Part shown: piece after piece, positions 7,740 through 19,800 of the stretch | Layout: every line of letters begins with the position of its first letter | Numbering within the stretch: the stretch's first letter is position 1 | Assembly (NCBI GenBank): GCA_903871735.1 | Contig: CAIQHU010000179.1 | Span: forward strand, 1 to 64,000 | Direction: 5' to 3' | DNA length: 64,000 nt | DNA from: an uncultured beta proteobacterium | GTDB lineage: Bacteria > Pseudomonadota > Gammaproteobacteria > Burkholderiales > Burkholderiaceae | Translations under genes and position numbers: made by a program | The notes under the pieces: generated by a model | What the model was told of the DNA's origin: nothing | What the model saw: only the letters and a program-made list of their open reading frames with translations | The model's database searches: none

Positions 7740-9555
7740 GTAAAGGCTCGCTTTCTTGTTGTTGCATACTCCACATCTGGGCATACTGCCCCTGTAAGGC
7801 AATTAACTGCTCATGCGTTCCACGTTCAACAATCTCTCCTGCACTCATCACCAAAATCTGTTCGGCGTGCACAATCGTCGATAAACGGTGAGCAATGATT
7901 AAGGCCGTTCTGTTTGAGGTGAGCTTATTAATTTCTGCTTGAATCGCCTTTTCTGTCTTCGAGTCTAACGCCGATGTGGCCTCATCAAAAATTAATAATG
8001 CGGGATCTTTTAATAATGTCCTAGCAATCGCAACGCGCTGCTTTTCACCACCAGACAATTTTAATCCACGTTCACCAACAGCTGTTTGATAACCGTCTGG
8101 CAAACTCATAATAAATTCGTCAATCTGGGCAGCCTTTGCGGCTTGGGTGATTTCCAGTTGTGACGCTGTGGGATTGCCATAAGCGATGTTATAACCAATC
8201 GAATCATTAAATAATACGGTGTCTTGCGGAACAATCCCAATCGCCTTACGTAAACTTGCCTGTTGAATCTCTTTAATAGGCTGGTCATCAATCAAAATAC
8301 TACCCGACTGAACATCGTAAAACCGAAATAGTAATCTCGCTAAAGTACTCTTGCCAGAGCCGCTTCGACCCACAACGGCAGTAGTTGTGCCGGGTAGTAT
8401 CTCAAATTGCACATTCTTTAAAATAGGACGATTCGGATCGTAAAAGAAATTGACTTGATCAAAAACCACTTTTGGACCTAATTTTGGCTCTACTAGTTGG
8501 AGCGCCTGAGCACTTGGTTTGTCCTGAATCTCCCGATCCTTACCCAATAGACTAAACATATTATCCATATCCAATAATGCCTGTTTAATCTCCCGGTAAA
8601 TCACTCCTAAAAAATTCAGCGGTATATACAATTGAATCATCAGCGTATTAATTAAAACCAAATCTCCAAGGGTTAATAAACCAGCCTCAACACCTAAAAT
8701 TGCACGCCATAATATAGCAATTAAACCAATCACAATAATGATCTGCTGACCAATATTTAACACGGCAAGAGAGCGTTGTGATTGAATCGCGGCTTCTTGG
8801 TAACTCGCTAAAAAGGTGTCATACCTAGAGGCTTCAAATTTTTCATTACCAAAATACTTGACTGTTTCAAAATTCAATAATGAATCAATCGCTTTTTGAT
8901 TGGCACTCGTATCCATCTCATTCATTTTTCGACGGTATTGTGTTCGCCACTCAGTGACTTTGACGGTATAAATGATGTAACACACTAAAGCCGTAAAAGT
9001 AATCGCAGCATACATCCAATCGTAATTCCAACCTAAATAAATTAAGACTAACGAAAACTCAATAATCGTTGGCACAATACTATATAAGGAATAGGAAATC
9101 AGTGACTGAATACCGCGCGAGCCGCGGTCAATATCTCGGCTCACGCCACCAGTTTGCCTGGCCAAATGAAACCGTAGTGATAACGAATGTAAGTGCTCAA
9201 ATACTTCAATCGCAATTTTACGGACCGCATGTTGCGTTACTTTAGAAAATAAAAACTCTCTTAACTCGGTAAATAAGGAAGATGCTAATCGCAATGCACC
9301 ATAGCCAAAGATTAAGGCAATGGGAACAATTAATAGGCGTTTGGGATCATCGGCAGACAATGCCAAATCGTCAATTAAATACTTTAAAACAATCGGAATA
9401 CCTAAATTTGAAACCTTGGCTAAAACTAAACAAGATAATGCAAATCCAACGCGCCATGGATATTTCAAAACATAAGGGAGTAAAGTCTTAATCGTCGCCC
9501 AGTCACCTAAGTTTTTAGAGCGGGCCGGTAAGTTAGAGTTGGCTAAATGACGCAT
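7711..9555 (-). CDS. Atm1-type ABC exporter (half-transporter, fused membrane and ATPase domains)
   Basis: Homodimeric inner-membrane exporter of the Atm1/HMT class, generally linked to glutathione-related or Fe-S/heavy-metal export. The first ~330 residues carry six membrane segments, starting after KTLLPYVLKYPWR; the second half is the nucleotide-binding domain with Walker A GRSGSGKST, signature LSGGEKQR, Walker B LLIFDEATSALD and the H-loop in IIAHRLSTI. The ALLNF/ETVKYFGNE region matches Atm1 relatives rather than MsbA. Length is 614 from ATG 9555; a GTG lies one codon before it. It sits between aspS and glycerate kinase; the substrate is not determinable from sequence. Confidence 0.9.
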   Translation of the reverse strand: MRHLANSNLPARSKNLGDWATIKTLLPYVLKYPWRVGFALSCLVLAKVSNLGIPIVLKYLIDDLALSADDPKRLLIVPIALIFGYGALRLASSLFTELREFLFSKVTQHAVRKIAIEVFEHLHSLSLRFHLARQTGGVSRDIDRGSRGIQSLISYSLYSIVPTIIEFSLVLIYLGWNYDWMYAAITFTALVCYIIYTVKVTEWRTQYRRKMNEMDTSANQKAIDSLLNFETVKYFGNEKFEASRYDTFLASYQEAAIQSQRSLAVLNIGQQIIIVIGLIAILWRAILGVEAGLLTLGDLVLINTLMIQLYIPLNFLGVIYREIKQALLDMDNMFSLLGKDREIQDKPSAQALQLVEPKLGPKVVFDQVNFFYDPNRPILKNVQFEILPGTTTAVVGRSGSGKSTLARLLFRFYDVQSGSILIDDQPIKEIQQASLRKAIGIVPQDTVLFNDSIGYNIAYGNPTASQLEITQAAKAAQIDEFIMSLPDGYQTAVGERGLKLSGGEKQRVAIARTLLKDPALLIFDEATSALDSKTEKAIQAEINKLTSNRTALIIAHRLSTIVHAEQILVMSAGEIVERGTHEQLIALQGQYAQMWSMQQQESEPLLAEVTSTGA

Positions 9556-9604
9556 CACACTTTCTCATGATTTTGGAACACCCAGCCGATGGTGTGCCAT
9601 CTAT

Positions 9605-11407
9605 TTAACTGACGTTTTGTGTAGTGTTACGAAGACGTATATGTAACTCGCGTAATTGCTTCTCATCCACCGGACTTGGCGCTTGCGTGAGTAAACATTG
9701 TGCACGTTGAGTTTTTGGGAAAGCAATTACATCACGAATAGAGTCCGCACCGGTCATCATCGTGACAATACGATCTAGACCAAAGGCAATTCCACCGTGG
9801 GGAGGAGCGCCATATTTAAGAGCGTCTAATAAAAATCCGAATTTTTCTTGGGCTTCTACCTCGTTAATCTTGAGTGCTCTAAAGACCTCACTCTGTACTG
9901 ATTCTTGATGGATCCGAACGGAACCCCCACCAATTTCCCAACCATTAAGCACCATGTCATAGGCTTTTGCTAAACACTGTCCAGGGTCTTTATCCAAAAT
10001 GGCTAAGTGTTCGTCTTTTGGACTAGTGAATGGATGGTGACAGGCAACCCAGCGAGCATTTTCTTCATCATAGTCAAACATGGGAAAATCAACGACCCAC
10101 AATGGTTGCCAAGAGTCATTAAAGAATCCCTTTGCTTTACTCCAATCAGAAAGTCCAATCTTTACGCGCAATGCTCCAATCGCATCATTCACAACCTTGG
10201 TCGTATCAGCGCCAAAGAAAATGATGTCCCCATCTTGAGCCTGGGTACGTTCAATAATGGCTTTGATAGCAGCGTCATGCAAGTTTTTGACGATGGGTGA
10301 CTGTAAGCCGTTACGCCCTTCACTCACTTGATTGACCTTAATCCAGGCTAATCCTTTAGCACCATAAATACTCACAAATTTTGTATATTCATCAATCTCA
10401 CTTCGACTGATTTCAGCACCCTTTGGTACCCTTAGTGCGACAACTCGCCCATTATCCGAATTGGCCGGACCAGAAAAAACCTTAAAGTCGACATCTTTCA
10501 TGACATCCGTTAAATCCGTAAACTCCATCAAAATGCGCAGATCAGGTTTATCCGAGCCAAACCGCTTCATTGCCTCAGCATAAGTCAAGACTGGAAATGG
10601 GTTAGCTAATTCAACTTGCATGACTTTTTTGAAGATATGCCGAATCATGTCTTCAAACAAATCTCGAATTTCTATCTCATTTAAAAAAGATGTTTCACAG
10701 TCAATCTGAGTGAACTCTGGCTGCCGATCCGCTCTTAAATCCTCATCCCGAAAACATTTAACAATTTGGTAATACCGATCAAAACCGGCAACCATTAATA
10801 ACTGCTTAAATAATTGGGGCGATTGCGGTAGCGCAAAAAATTGTCCATCATGCACGCGCGAAGGGACTAAATAATCACGCGCACCCTCTGGTGTACTTTT
10901 CGTCAACATGGGCGTTTCAATATCAATAAACTCCGCCGCGTCTAAATATCTTCGGCACTCCATCGCAACGTCATAACGCAAACGCAAGTTTTTTTGCATT
11001 TGTGGTCGACGTAGGTCTAAAACACGATGGGTTAACCGAGTCGTCTCTGATAAATTATCATCGTCTAACTGAAAGGGCGGAGTGACTGAGGTGTTTAAAA
11101 TCACTAATTCTTTACATAAAATCTCGATCTTGCCAGTAATTAAATCCAGGTTTTCCGTGCCAGTAGGACGAGCACGAACTAATCCTTTAACTTGTATACA
11201 AAATTCGTTACGAACACTTTCTGCCAGACTAAAGACATCTTTTCTATCCGGGTCACAGACCACTTGTACAAATCCATGCTTATCTCTTAAGTCAATAAAA
11301 ATGACGCCGCCATGGTCCCGTCGGCGATTAACCCAACCAGCAATACTGATTTCTTGACCAATCTGTTCTGTGGTTGTTAAACCTGCTGCGTGACTACGAA
11401 TTGTCAT
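9605..11407 (-). CDS. aspS: Aspartyl-tRNA synthetase (non-discriminating type likely)
   Basis: Charges tRNA-Asp; class II aminoacyl-tRNA synthetase. The 600-residue protein has the N-terminal OB anticodon-binding domain ([19 protein letters not shown]), class II motif 2 ([20 protein letters not shown]), the bacterial GAD insertion domain in the middle, and motif 3 ([11 protein letters not shown]). ATG 11407 starts at the conserved [11 protein letters not shown]; the open frame extends 43 codons upstream without family support and overlaps the DUF502 gene. Many bacteria with this type also charge tRNA-Asn; whether this one does depends on the presence of asnS and gatCAB elsewhere. Confidence 0.97.
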   Translation of the reverse strand: MTIRSHAAGLTTTEQIGQEISIAGWVNRRRDHGGVIFIDLRDKHGFVQVVCDPDRKDVFSLAESVRNEFCIQVKGLVRARPTGTENLDLITGKIEILCKELVILNTSVTPPFQLDDDNLSETTRLTHRVLDLRRPQMQKNLRLRYDVAMECRRYLDAAEFIDIETPMLTKSTPEGARDYLVPSRVHDGQFFALPQSPQLFKQLLMVAGFDRYYQIVKCFRDEDLRADRQPEFTQIDCETSFLNEIEIRDLFEDMIRHIFKKVMQVELANPFPVLTYAEAMKRFGSDKPDLRILMEFTDLTDVMKDVDFKVFSGPANSDNGRVVALRVPKGAEISRSEIDEYTKFVSIYGAKGLAWIKVNQVSEGRNGLQSPIVKNLHDAAIKAIIERTQAQDGDIIFFGADTTKVVNDAIGALRVKIGLSDWSKAKGFFNDSWQPLWVVDFPMFDYDEENARWVACHHPFTSPKDEHLAILDKDPGQCLAKAYDMVLNGWEIGGGSVRIHQESVQSEVFRALKINEVEAQEKFGFLLDALKYGAPPHGGIAFGLDRIVTMMTGADSIRDVIAFPKTQRAQCLLTQAPSPVDEKQLRELHIRLRNTTQNVS

Positions 11408-11423
11408 ACATAAATCCTGTCTA

Positions 11424-12056
11424 TTAATGAACTTTTGGCTCTTGACCAACTGGCGGTACTGTTCCCATCGAAACAATATGCTTGAGCGCTTCTTCAACGG
11501 AGATAGATAACTCAATAACGCTATCTTTTGGCACAATCATGAAAAACCCTGAAGTCGGATTAGGTGTCGTTGGAACAAATACATGAATATGCGGGGCGCC
11601 CAACTTATCAGCTACTTCTTGCATTGGATAACCCGTTTGAAAAGCAATGGTCCAGGAGTTCGCATGGGGGTAACGGATTAAAACAGCCTTTTTAAAAGCA
11701 TCTCCACTACTGGACAACAGGGTATCAGAGACTTGCTTAACACTCGAATAGATCGAACGCACAATTGGTATACGACTTAATATCTGCTCCCAAACCCGAA
11801 GAACCCAGCGTCCTGCAAAAGTAATCGCCGCCATGCCTGTGAGCATCATCGAAACCACCACGATCAAAATACCTAAGCCGGGTATCTCTCGAAAATGTCT
11901 AAGGGTCTCTGACGAGCTCGAGGGCAAGACGGTAATTAGCGCCATCATCACCGAACCATAGACGCTGTCTAAAATTCCCAAAGCCCAGGTAATCACCCAA
12001 ATAGTAATTGCTAAGGGCGCCCAAACTAAAATTCCTGCTAAAAAGTATTTTTTCAT
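11424..12056 (-). CDS. DUF502 family inner-membrane protein
   Basis: Conserved membrane protein of unknown function, 210 residues. It has two N-terminal hydrophobic segments ([20 protein letters not shown], and [19 protein letters not shown]) followed by a soluble domain with [21 protein letters not shown], a hallmark of DUF502, and [16 protein letters not shown]. It lies 16 bp upstream of aspS on the same strand, the position it holds in many Burkholderiales, so it is likely co-transcribed. No function is assigned. Confidence 0.88.
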   Translation of the reverse strand: MKKYFLAGILVWAPLAITIWVITWALGILDSVYGSVMMALITVLPSSSSETLRHFREIPGLGILIVVVSMMLTGMAAITFAGRWVLRVWEQILSRIPIVRSIYSSVKQVSDTLLSSSGDAFKKAVLIRYPHANSWTIAFQTGYPMQEVADKLGAPHIHVFVPTTPNPTSGFFMIVPKDSVIELSISVEEALKHIVSMGTVPPVGQEPKVH

Positions 12057-12113
12057 ATTAATTAATTCTTGAATTCGCTATTATCCTCTTTTTTTTGAAG
12101 GCTACTCGGGCTT

Positions 12114-13553
12114 TTATTGCTGATTGATCCTGCGCGCAAGACCTTTTTTTAGAAATTCTTGAGGAATCAAAAAGCCCCCAATCAGCATACCCGCCAAACT
12201 CGCTAGTAGGCCTAGCAACTGAGCAGGCACAATAAACCCCGGTAAAACGAGTTCTGCCAACAGCCATGAAACAATACCAAAAGTTAATGACAAAAGACCT
12301 CCTATTGGATTGGCTCGTTTCCAATAAATGCCGAAAACTAGAGGAATAAAAGCACCGACTAAAGTCACTTTATAGGCATTTTCCACCATTTTAAAGATGG
12401 ATAATTGCGAATTCATCGCTACTACGGTCACAATAACAGCAAAAACAACAACCGTTATACGCATGATTAGTAACATCTTTTTAGGAGATGGGTTATCAAA
12501 AAAGTCTTTAATAATATTTTCTGAAAAAGAAACCGATGGGGCTAACAATGTAGCACTTGCACAACTTTTTAGCGCGGATAACAAGGCACCAAAAAACATA
12601 ATTTGGGCAAAAAGCGGCGTATGTTTCAAAATCAGTTGGGGCAAAATGAGTTGTGAGTCAGTCTCAAGTAAGCTACCGACCATCTCCGGGTCAATCAGCG
12701 TTCCAGAATAAACCAGGTACATCGGCACAAAAGCAAACGCAAAATATAAAAGGCCTCCTAAAATTGCAGCACTTTGAGCAATGCCGACAGTCTTCGAAGA
12801 AGTCACCCGCTGAAAAACATCCTGCTGTGGAATCGAGCCTAACATCATGGTAAATAATGCGGCAATAAAAGCCAGAATTGCGGCTGGATTATTCTCTGGA
12901 AAAAACTTTAAAAGGCCTGCTGCGTCAGCATGATTGACAACCGTCATCACGCCACCAGTCATTACACTTAATTCATGGCCAATATACAAAAGCCCCACAA
13001 CAACAATAATCATTTGTAAAAAATCAGTAATAGCAACCGCCCACATACCGCCAAAAAGCGTGTAAATCAATACACTGCCAGAACCAATCAACATGCCAGT
13101 ATTCTGAGAAATCGCACCATCTGAAACTACATGAAATACTAAACCTAAGGCCATAATTTGTGCTGAAACCCAACCCAAATAAGATACTCCAATACATAAA
13201 GTCACTAAAATTTCAACGCTGCGCCCATACTTTTCTCGGTAAAAGTCACCAATGGTTAAAAACTTTTTATGATACAGGGGCTTGGCAAAAAATAAGCCTA
13301 CTAAAATAAGACAAATCGAAGACCCAAAAGGGTCAGCTACGACACCGCCTAAACCCTCTTTGACAAAGGTTGCCGGTATTCCTAAAACGGCCTCAGCGCC
13401 AAACCAAGTTGCAAAAACAGTTGCCGTCACAATTGGCATCGGTAAACTATGCCCGGCTGCAGCAAAGTCTGTGGCATTTTTTACTTTAAGCGCGGTTAAT
13501 AAACCAATCCCTACCGAGATGACCCAATAAGCAATGACAAACCAGAGCAACAT
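12114..13553 (-). CDS. Sodium:solute symporter family transporter
   Basis: Sodium-coupled uptake protein of the SSS family (PutP/PanF class), 479 residues with about 13 hydrophobic segments. The core motif ATWFGAEAVLGIPATFVKEG in the first third and GGMWAVAITDFLQMIIVVVG match the SSS signature around the sodium site. The C-terminus is a short hydrophilic tail. ATG 13553 overlaps nothing; it follows the ubiB stop by 3 bp, so it may be part of the ubiE-ubiJ-ubiB transcript. The solute (proline, pantothenate, short organic acid) cannot be told from sequence. Confidence 0.88.
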   Translation of the reverse strand: MLLWFVIAYWVISVGIGLLTALKVKNATDFAAAGHSLPMPIVTATVFATWFGAEAVLGIPATFVKEGLGGVVADPFGSSICLILVGLFFAKPLYHKKFLTIGDFYREKYGRSVEILVTLCIGVSYLGWVSAQIMALGLVFHVVSDGAISQNTGMLIGSGSVLIYTLFGGMWAVAITDFLQMIIVVVGLLYIGHELSVMTGGVMTVVNHADAAGLLKFFPENNPAAILAFIAALFTMMLGSIPQQDVFQRVTSSKTVGIAQSAAILGGLLYFAFAFVPMYLVYSGTLIDPEMVGSLLETDSQLILPQLILKHTPLFAQIMFFGALLSALKSCASATLLAPSVSFSENIIKDFFDNPSPKKMLLIMRITVVVFAVIVTVVAMNSQLSIFKMVENAYKVTLVGAFIPLVFGIYWKRANPIGGLLSLTFGIVSWLLAELVLPGFIVPAQLLGLLASLAGMLIGGFLIPQEFLKKGLARRINQQ

Positions 13554-13556
13554 GAT

Positions 13557-15149
13557 TTAAATTGACTGAAAAAGAGGTAAGAAAAGGATTAAACAAATAC
13601 CTGCTAGTAAACCAATTAAAAAAATACTAACGAATTTCCAATAACCTTGGGTGTCAGTATGTTTTTTTACTAACTCCAATAATTCTTCACGATCTACCAA
13701 CGAGTTGTTGCGAATATCATTTTCTAACCACTGTACTAAAAGTCGTGGCAAGGTCGGAACTTTTTGAGCCCACTGCGGAGCTTCTAGTTTTAATTTTTCC
13801 CAAAATCCCTTAACGCCAACTTGCTCATTCATCCAAGTTTGCATGATTGGCTTGACCGTTTTCCATAAGTCAAGATCCGGGTCTAGCTGCCGACCTAAAC
13901 CTTCAACATTTAATAAGGTCTTTTGTAAAAGGGTTAGTTGGGGTTGAATTTCCACCTTAAAACGCCGCGATGTCTGAAATAATCGTAATAGCACAATGCC
14001 TAAAGAAATCTCTTTCAGGGGGCGGTCAAAGTAAGGCTCACAGACTGCTCGCACAGCCCCTTCCAATTCTTCGATACTAGTTTGAGCAGGTACCCATCCA
14101 GACTCTACGTGCAAAGCTGCAACGCGGTGATAATCGCGATTAAAAAATGCGAGAAAATTTTGGACCAAATAGTTCTTATCAACTTCAGACAAGGTCCCAA
14201 CAATACCAAAATCTAGTGAAATCAACCGGCCAAATGTGGCGGGCTCCAGACTGACCATAATATTGCCTGGGTGCATGTCGGCGTGAAAAAATCCATGCGA
14301 AAAGGCCTGTGTGAAAAAAACTTCTACGCCGTCTACAGCTAACTGCCGCAAATCCACGCCAGCTGCTCGCAGTTCATCTAAGCGAGCAATTGAAATGCCA
14401 TACATGCGCTGCATCACCATGACATTCACATGACATAAATCCCAGTAAACATCCGGGATCATAATCTGGTTAGAACCCGCAAAGTTGCGCCGCAATTGAC
14501 TACAGTTCGAAGCTTCCCTGAGTAAATCTAACTCGTCATGAATCGTCGTATCAAAACCAGCCACGACTTCTTGTGGCTTTAGACGTTTGCCGTCCTCTGA
14601 AAACCGCTCCACAAAATACGCTAGAGTTCTCATTAAAGCTAAATCACTTTCAATGACCTTCAAAATACCAGGCCGCAAGACCTTAATCGCTACCGATTGC
14701 CCCTCCCATTCAGGGTTTTTCTCTGTCCCGCGCAATACGCCAAAGTGCACTTGTGCAACAGAAGCACTCGCCACCGGATTTGCATCAAAACTACTAAAAA
14801 TATCCTTTAAATCTAAGCCTAAAGCTGCCTGAACTATTTCAGCAGATTGCGAACTTGAAAAGGGCGGAACACTATCTTGTAATTTGGCCAACTCATCAGC
14901 AATGTCCTCCGGCAATAAATCTCTGCGCGTTGAGAGTACTTGACCAAATTTAATAAATACTGGCCCAAGGTCCTCGAGCGTTAAACGCAACCGCTCTCCC
15001 CTTGGCCGATACCTTGCTGGACTCAGTAGCGCTAGCGGCCAAACGAGAAAAAAGATTAATCCCGGCTTGATATTTCGTTGTAATAACTCAAATAATCCAT
15101 ACCGCCATAAAACATAAAATATTTTCAAAATACGGCTGATTTTTTGCAT
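13557..15149 (-). CDS. ubiB: UbiB/AarF family protein for ubiquinone synthesis
   Basis: Atypical kinase-like protein required for ubiquinone biosynthesis, probably as an ATPase that handles membrane-bound intermediates. The 530-residue protein has the family KxGQ motif in [20 protein letters not shown] (~65-85), an alanine-rich nucleotide loop [19 protein letters not shown] with the lysine, [14 protein letters not shown] (catalytic-loop analogue) and LDFGIVG. The C-terminus ends with a hydrophobic anchor ([20 protein letters not shown]). Start ATG 15149, adjacent to the ubiJ stop, in the order ubiE-ubiJ-ubiB, a classic aerobic ubiquinone operon. Confidence 0.95.
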   Translation of the reverse strand: MQKISRILKIFYVLWRYGLFELLQRNIKPGLIFFLVWPLALLSPARYRPRGERLRLTLEDLGPVFIKFGQVLSTRRDLLPEDIADELAKLQDSVPPFSSSQSAEIVQAALGLDLKDIFSSFDANPVASASVAQVHFGVLRGTEKNPEWEGQSVAIKVLRPGILKVIESDLALMRTLAYFVERFSEDGKRLKPQEVVAGFDTTIHDELDLLREASNCSQLRRNFAGSNQIMIPDVYWDLCHVNVMVMQRMYGISIARLDELRAAGVDLRQLAVDGVEVFFTQAFSHGFFHADMHPGNIMVSLEPATFGRLISLDFGIVGTLSEVDKNYLVQNFLAFFNRDYHRVAALHVESGWVPAQTSIEELEGAVRAVCEPYFDRPLKEISLGIVLLRLFQTSRRFKVEIQPQLTLLQKTLLNVEGLGRQLDPDLDLWKTVKPIMQTWMNEQVGVKGFWEKLKLEAPQWAQKVPTLPRLLVQWLENDIRNNSLVDREELLELVKKHTDTQGYWKFVSIFLIGLLAGICLILFLPLFQSI

Positions 15150-15152
15150 CAC

Positions 15153-15767
15153 TTAGCCCACTGACCGTGTCGAAAGTTCTTGTTCTAAGCGCTGAATTCT
15201 TTTTTCAGTGCGCTCTAATTGATCCCGCAAAGTACGTAACTCCGATTTATATTCATCGAATTGGTTCTTACCTAATAAAACCTCTTTTTCAAAAACTAAA
15301 TAATCTCGAACACCTACTTGCAAATCTTTGACGGCTTCTTGCCCTTGCTCCACAACTTTTTTTGCCTGTTGATGAACAGCAAAAGCAGCCTGATCTCCAA
15401 TTATTTTTGATAAGTCCTCTTCCAACTCCCAGTGCAGATCCGTCGCTAAACGATTTAAATCTGCCGCCAATTCAACGTCACCAGAAATTCGTAAATACTT
15501 CATAGCAGCCGATTTGCCATTTCCTAAAAAAGCCCAAATTGCCTCTTGTGAAATCTCAAAACAAACTGCCGGTTGACTATCTAAAACTTCTTCTGTTGGC
15601 GACAAAAATCCATGCGTAATTGTGATACCTAATTTTCCAAATGGATGTTTTATTTCAATATGCTTCGATTCATGTTTAATCAATAAGTCTTGTGCCCAAG
15701 ACTCCTGCTTGAGAACATGGTTAAATGCCTTTAATGCAAGTGTCGTAAATGGTGCATTGCTCATCAT
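15153..15767 (-). CDS. ubiJ: Ubiquinone biosynthesis accessory factor UbiJ (SCP2 domain)
   Basis: Lipid-binding scaffold that, with UbiK, organises the soluble Ubi complex. The 204-residue protein has an N-terminal SCP2-like fold with the recognisable MKYLRISGDVELAADLNRLA segment near residue 100, and a C-terminal coiled coil (YKSELRTLRDQLERTEKRIQ) as expected for UbiJ. Two adjacent ATG codons at 15767 and 15764 give almost the same protein. It lies between ubiE (8-bp gap) and ubiB (3 bp), which supports the assignment strongly. Confidence 0.9.
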   Translation of the reverse strand: MMSNAPFTTLALKAFNHVLKQESWAQDLLIKHESKHIEIKHPFGKLGITITHGFLSPTEEVLDSQPAVCFEISQEAIWAFLGNGKSAAMKYLRISGDVELAADLNRLATDLHWELEEDLSKIIGDQAAFAVHQQAKKVVEQGQEAVKDLQVGVRDYLVFEKEVLLGKNQFDEYKSELRTLRDQLERTEKRIQRLEQELSTRSVG

Positions 15768-15775
15768 TATTTGCT

Positions 15776-16507
15776 TTAATATTTATAGGCCATATGTAAC
15801 GCAACAATCCCACCAGACATGCGGTGCACCTCGACCTGATCAAAGCCGACATCTAACATCATTTGTTTGAGAACCTCTTGGTCCGGATGCATCCGAATGG
15901 ACTCTGCCAAATACTGATAACTTGCCGCGTCCTGCGCTACTTGCTTACCTAACCATGGTAGTACCTTAAAGGAATACCAGTCGTAGATTGGTTGCAGAAT
16001 CTGTACTGGTTTGGAAAATTCTAATATCATCGTCTTGCCACCAGGGCGAGTCACTCGACACATCTCCTTGAGTGCTATTTCTTTATGCGTCATATTCCTG
16101 AGTCCAAACGAGACAGTAACTAAATCAAAATAACTATCTGGGAAGGGAATATTCTCGGCGTCTAATTGCACGCAAGGCAACAAGGATCCCTGATCAATTA
16201 ATCGGTCTCTACCAACGGTGAGCATTGATGAATTAATATCGCTTAGCCAAACCTCGCCGGTTAATCCAACTTTTTTTGATAGGGCAAAGGCTAAATCACC
16301 CGTACCACCGGCAATATCTAGAATACGTTGACCAGCGAAAACATTTGCCGCTCCAATCGTAAAAGCCTTCCATATACGGTGTAATCCAAATGACATAAAG
16401 TCATTCATCAAATCATACTTGCTAGCAACCGAATGAAAAACGCCAGCTACCTGCGATGCTTTTTCTGTTTCGTCAACTTGTTGAAAGCCAAAATGTGTTT
16501 TTGCCAT
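15776..16507 (-). CDS. ubiE: Ubiquinone/menaquinone C-methyltransferase
   Basis: SAM-dependent methyltransferase that adds the C2 methyl group of the quinone ring. The 243-residue protein carries the family signature [17 protein letters not shown] (~30-50), SAM motif [14 protein letters not shown], and the second UbiE signature [17 protein letters not shown]. It ends with [13 protein letters not shown] and [11 protein letters not shown], as in E. coli UbiE. First gene of ubiE-ubiJ-ubiB and 34 bp after the DUF971 gene. In a strictly respiratory beta-proteobacterium the ubiquinone role is expected. Confidence 0.97.
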   Translation of the reverse strand: MAKTHFGFQQVDETEKASQVAGVFHSVASKYDLMNDFMSFGLHRIWKAFTIGAANVFAGQRILDIAGGTGDLAFALSKKVGLTGEVWLSDINSSMLTVGRDRLIDQGSLLPCVQLDAENIPFPDSYFDLVTVSFGLRNMTHKEIALKEMCRVTRPGGKTMILEFSKPVQILQPIYDWYSFKVLPWLGKQVAQDAASYQYLAESIRMHPDQEVLKQMMLDVGFDQVEVHRMSGGIVALHMAYKY

Positions 16508-16541
16508 ATGCTGTTCGCTTGTCTAAAAACTGCTTCGGTAG

Positions 16542-16895
16542 CTATCGACTACTTCCAGCACTTTGCAATTTTAATAAATAGTCTTGCCAAAGCTGATCTT
16601 GATGGGTACACAGTTCGTGTAAGTAATCCCAAGTAAATAATCCCGAATCATGGCCATCACTAAAGCTGGGTTTTATAGCATAGTGGCCAACAGGTTCTAC
16701 TCCTAATATGGCTACATTTCTTTTACCCGTCTGCAAAACTTCTTGCCCAGGTCCGTGACCTCGAACTTCAGCTGAAGGCGAATGCACCCGCAAAAATTCA
16801 AAGGAAAGTTGGTAGTTGCTGCCATCAGCATAGGATAATTCTAAAAATTTCGATTGCTGATGAACAACTAAATTGGTGGGAATCGGGACAGGCAT
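16542..16895 (-). CDS. DUF971 family protein
   Basis: Small 117-residue protein consisting of one DUF971 domain, the module also found at the N-terminus of gamma-butyrobetaine hydroxylases. Typical blocks are SKFLELSYADGSNYQLSFEF, LRVHSPSAEVRGHGPGQ, VEPVGHYAIKPSFSDGHDSG and FTWDYLHELC. ATG 16895 shares one base with the TGA stop of the preceding large oxidoreductase (TGATG), so translation is coupled. A zinc- or Fe-S-related role has been suggested for the family; nothing in this sequence settles it. Confidence 0.88.
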   Translation of the reverse strand: MPVPIPTNLVVHQQSKFLELSYADGSNYQLSFEFLRVHSPSAEVRGHGPGQEVLQTGKRNVAILGVEPVGHYAIKPSFSDGHDSGLFTWDYLHELCTHQDQLWQDYLLKLQSAGSSR

Positions 16896-19800
16896 CAGAC
16901 TAAAACTCTTTCGATACCACCAGTATTTGCATTTTTAACAAAATCTGCCATCCAATTTTCACCCAACAAGTGCCTTGCCATTTCCACCACAATATAGTCA
17001 GCCTTTGTGCCAGAGTCTTCGTCAAATCTAGAGAGTCCTTGCAAACAAGATGGGCAGCTTGTTAGAACTTTTACCTCGCCAGTAAAGTCTTTTTGTAATT
17101 CATCAGCAGCTTTTTTCATTTCACTTTCTTTTTTAAACCGTATCTGCGTTGCAATATCAGGACGCGTAACTCCCAAAGTACCTGATTCACCGCAGCACTT
17201 ATCATTTTTCTTAATCTCTTGCAGATCAATCGTCTGCACCAGTTGATTGACTGTTTTTAATGGGTCTTGTAACTTCATCGGACTATGGCAAGGATCATGA
17301 TACATATACCGCGTACCAACTACCCCCTCGAGTCTGACTCCCTTTTCCATTAAAAATTCATGAATATCAATTATTCGACAGCCCGGGAAAATTTTCTCAA
17401 ATTCATATCCAGCTAACTGATCATAACAAGTCCCGCAGGACACAACTACTGTCTTAATATCTAAGTAATTCAGTGTGTTAGCTACGCGGTGAAATAAAAC
17501 GCGATTATCTGTAATCATTTTTTCCGCTTGATCAAAATCTCCTGAACCACGCTGTGGATACCCACAACATAAATAACCTGGCGGTAGAACTGTTTGCACA
17601 CCCGTGTGCCATAGCATCGCTTGAGTGGCTAATCCAACTTGAGAAAATAACCGCTCCGATCCACAACCCGGAAAATAAAAAACGGCTTCTGAATCGACGG
17701 ATGTCGTGAGTGGATTACGAATAATCGGAACAATTGAACTGTCTTCAATATCTAATAAAGCTCTTGCCGTTTTTTTCGGTAAATTCCCTGGCATTTTTTT
17801 ATTAATAAAGTGAATGACCTGCTCTTGAATTGGCGCCTTGCCCACGGTGATTGGAGGAGCACTAGTTTGTTTTTTGGCAATTTTTTTGAACAAATCATGC
17901 GCAAGCCGTTGCACTTTAAAACCCACATCGACCATCAAGGTTCGAACTACTTTGATCGTTTGTGGGTTCGAAGCATTCAAAAAAAACATCGCAGCAAAAG
18001 CACCTGGATTAAATTTCTTTTGACCCATTTTACGGAGTAAATTACGCATGTTCATCGTCACATCACCAAAATCAATTTTGACTGGGCAAGGCGATAAACA
18101 TTTATGACAAACCGTACAGTGTGCAGCTACATCATCAAACTCTTCCCAGTGTTTGACCGATATACCCCGCCTAGTTTGTTCTTCGTACAAGAAGGCTTCT
18201 ATTAGTAAAGATGTCGCTAGTATTTTATTGCGCGGGCTGTAGTGTAAATTCGCACGAGGGACATGGGTAGCGCAAACTGGCTTACATTTGCCACAGCGCA
18301 AACAATCTTTAATACTATCTGAAATCGCCCCAATATCACTTTGCTGCATGATCAATGATTCATGGGCCATCAATCCAAAACTAGGCGTATAGGCATTCTC
18401 AAGGCCTGCCCCAGCCATTAACTTCCCTTTGTTAAAGTGTCCCTCAGGATCTATGCGTTGTTTATAGGCCCGAAATTGTCCAATCTCATCGTCTTTTAAA
18501 TACTCTAACTTCGTAATACCAATCCCGTGCTCCCCAGATATGACCCCATCTAAAGAACGAGCTAACTCCATAATCCGACCAACAATGGCATGGGCATCTT
18601 GCATCATGTCATAGTCGTCAGAGTTCACGGGAATATTGGTGTGCACATTACCATCACCAGCGTGCATGTGCAGTGCTACAAAAATTCTCTTACGTAATAT
18701 TTGCTGATGGATCTCATTACACTTCATCAAAATGGGTGCGAAATGTGCCCCCATAAATATTTGACGTAACTTTTCACGTACTTCAATTTTCCATGAAACT
18801 CGAATCGTACGGTCTTGTAATTGACTAAAGTAAACATCTTGCTTACGAGCCCATTCTGACCAGCGAATTCGGACTTCTTGCAGCAATAGAATCGCTTGTG
18901 CTACACGGTCCTCCATAATCTCTGAGGATGGAATCTCGATAGCATCGTCTGATTTACCTAAGGGCAAATTGCCCTTTGTAAAAAAATCTTCTAAAGCATC
19001 TAAAAGTAATAACTTGTTTTTTAGAGATAATTCAATATTGATCGCTTCAATACCGTCGGTATATTCTCCCATCCGCGGCAGAGGAATAACGACGTCTTCA
19101 TTGATCTTAAAAGCATTGGTGTGTTGTGCAATCGCCGCCGTCCGAGCTCGGTCTAACCAGAATTTCTTCCTCGCTTCTGGACTAATAGCAATAAACCCCT
19201 CCCCAACGCGATTATTAGCAATCCGTATTACCTCGCTAGCAGCTATCGCTACTAAATTGGCATCATCACCAACAATATCTCCTACTAAAACCATTTTAGG
19301 TAATACATTACGCTTAGATTTAGTGGCGTATCCAACAGCCTTTAAATACTTTTCATCTAAATGCTCTAGGCCAGCTAATACCGCCCCACCTTTTTTCGTT
19401 TGCTCATCTAAATAATTCTTGATTTCTACAATACTAGGAATAGCGTCTCGCGCTTGACCAAAAAATTCTAGGCAGACCGTTCTGACTTCCTTTGGCATGC
19501 GGTGCAAGATCCATCGCGCACTGGTTATAAATCCATCACAACCCTCTTTTTGAATACCTGGTAATCCCGATAAAAACTTATCAGTAACATCTTTTCCAAG
19601 ACCAGTTTTTCTAAATCGATGGCCATCAATGACTAGGGTCTCTTGCTTGAGGATACTTTGACCGGGGGGTTTACTGCCATCTGACCAAACTAATTCAAAC
19701 GTGGCCACTACAGCATCGTGAATCTTGCTTAAGTTATGATCCATCCGCTGAACTTCTAACCAGTTACCCTGTGGGTCAACCATCCTCCACCACAGTAAAT

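Noticed and set aside
11408-11536. 43-codon N-terminal extension of aspS
   Set aside because: Overlaps the DUF502 coding sequence and has no similarity to AspS; the conserved N-terminus starts at 11407.
12058-12324. Minus-strand 88-codon frame overlapping the end of the symporter gene
   Set aside because: Out-of-frame shadow of the symporter; no start signal or family.
18969-19415. Plus-strand 148-codon frame inside the FAD/Fe-S oxidoreductase
   Set aside because: Antisense to strongly conserved coding sequence; residue use is typical of a shadow frame.
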